Assembly (NCBI GenBank): GCA_945897715.1
Contig: CAMDFS010000004.1
Span: forward strand, 1-34,416
Length of the DNA stretch: 34,416 nt
DNA from: Chlamydia trachomatis
Lineage (GTDB): Bacteria > Chlamydiota > Chlamydiia > Chlamydiales > 2-12-FULL-49-11
Direction of reading: 5' to 3'
This document shows positions 33,944 through 34,416 of the stretch, in pieces. Within the stretch, counting starts at the first letter, position 1. Each line of letters starts with the position of its first letter. The position numbers and the translations under genes are program-made. A model generated the notes under the pieces. It saw only the letters and a program-made list of their open reading frames with translations. It was not told the DNA's origin and made no database searches.

Positions 33944-34416
33944 AAATTTTGAAGATATCATCATAAGAAATCTTGTGGAGGCCGATCAGTATTTTTTATC
34001 TCAATATCTGATGGATCCTTCAGTGCTAGATTTTTTTCCGATGTGTAACCTCTCAGAGGTTAGCGAGGCTCTGAAAATCTGGCTGTATTATTCCCGCAAA
34101 GGTCAAGCATATACAATTGAGGTAGGTGGTAAACCTGCAGGATTTGCAATTTTATATGTAAACGTTTTCAAAAAACTTGCAAAACAGTCCTTGTTTGCAA
34201 TTGTTATCGGGGATAAATATAGGGGTAAAGGGGTTGGGACTAAGCTTATGCATTACTTGATGAAAGAGGCAAAGCATACCTACGGAATAACCAACCTACA
34301 CCTTGAAATGTATGAAGGCAACCCAGCATATTCTCTCTACAAACGCTTAGGATTTAAAGATTACGCTGTCCATGAAGATTTCATGAGGGAGCAACTTACA
34401 GATAAAAAAAAGAAAA
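33936..34416 (+). CDS. GNAT-family N-acetyltransferase (no stop codon within window)
   Basis: ATG at 33936, MSKNFEDIIIRNLVEADQYFL...FAIVIGDKYRGKGVGTKLMHYLMKEAKHTYGITNLHLEMYEGNPAYSLYKRLGFKDY; frame is open to the right edge, so not in the ORF track. Confidence 0.8.
   Translation, partial: MSKNFEDIIIRNLVEADQYFLSQYLMDPSVLDFFPMCNLSEVSEALKIWLYYSRKGQAYTIEVGGKPAGFAILYVNVFKKLAKQSLFAIVIGDKYRGKGVGTKLMHYLMKEAKHTYGITNLHLEMYEGNPAYSLYKRLGFKDYAVHEDFMREQLTDKKKK

Noticed and set aside
1-34416. CRISPR arrays, IS elements, integrases, toxin-antitoxin pairs
   Set aside because: No regularly spaced direct repeats, transposase or integrase motifs seen. YwqK-type proteins are often labelled antitoxin by annotation pipelines but no partner toxin is evident.

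Overview
This window looks like a gene-dense chromosomal segment of a chlamydia-like bacterium (Chlamydiota). I infer that from protein content and from gene order recalled from Chlamydia: SNF2-mreB-pckA, kdsA/lptB, KH-rluD, nfo-rpsD-trhO, truA-SWIB-prfB. Almost every ORF with a recognisable family is housekeeping: MreB, GTP-PEPCK, Ndk, LptB, KdsA, DapB, AsnRS, Nfo, S4, TrhO, PheT, RecO, a sigma54 response regulator, TruA, SWIB and RF2 with a +1 frameshift. Four tRNAs are supported: Arg-TCT, Leu-AAG, Arg-TCG and Leu-CAA. I saw no CRISPR array, rRNA, transposase, integrase or prophage. The most unusual content is: (1) a tightly overlapping block HPF / orphan HSDR_N-like nuclease / DUF115-YwqK fusion / DUF115 / glyoxalase II, with two Maf-like DUF115 proteins and no motility genes in view; (2) an 846-aa protein with DHH/family II pyrophosphatase-like motifs and a CBS-like segment; (3) a small protein with the bilobed hydrophobic pattern of inclusion membrane (Inc) proteins; (4) a perfect 30-bp palindrome just upstream of a LysM gene; (5) an RBS-sequestering hairpin in front of truA; (6) a HAD phosphatase whose ATG abuts a tRNA 3' end, implying a leaderless mRNA after tRNA processing. 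All family calls come from motif reading; no database search was run.
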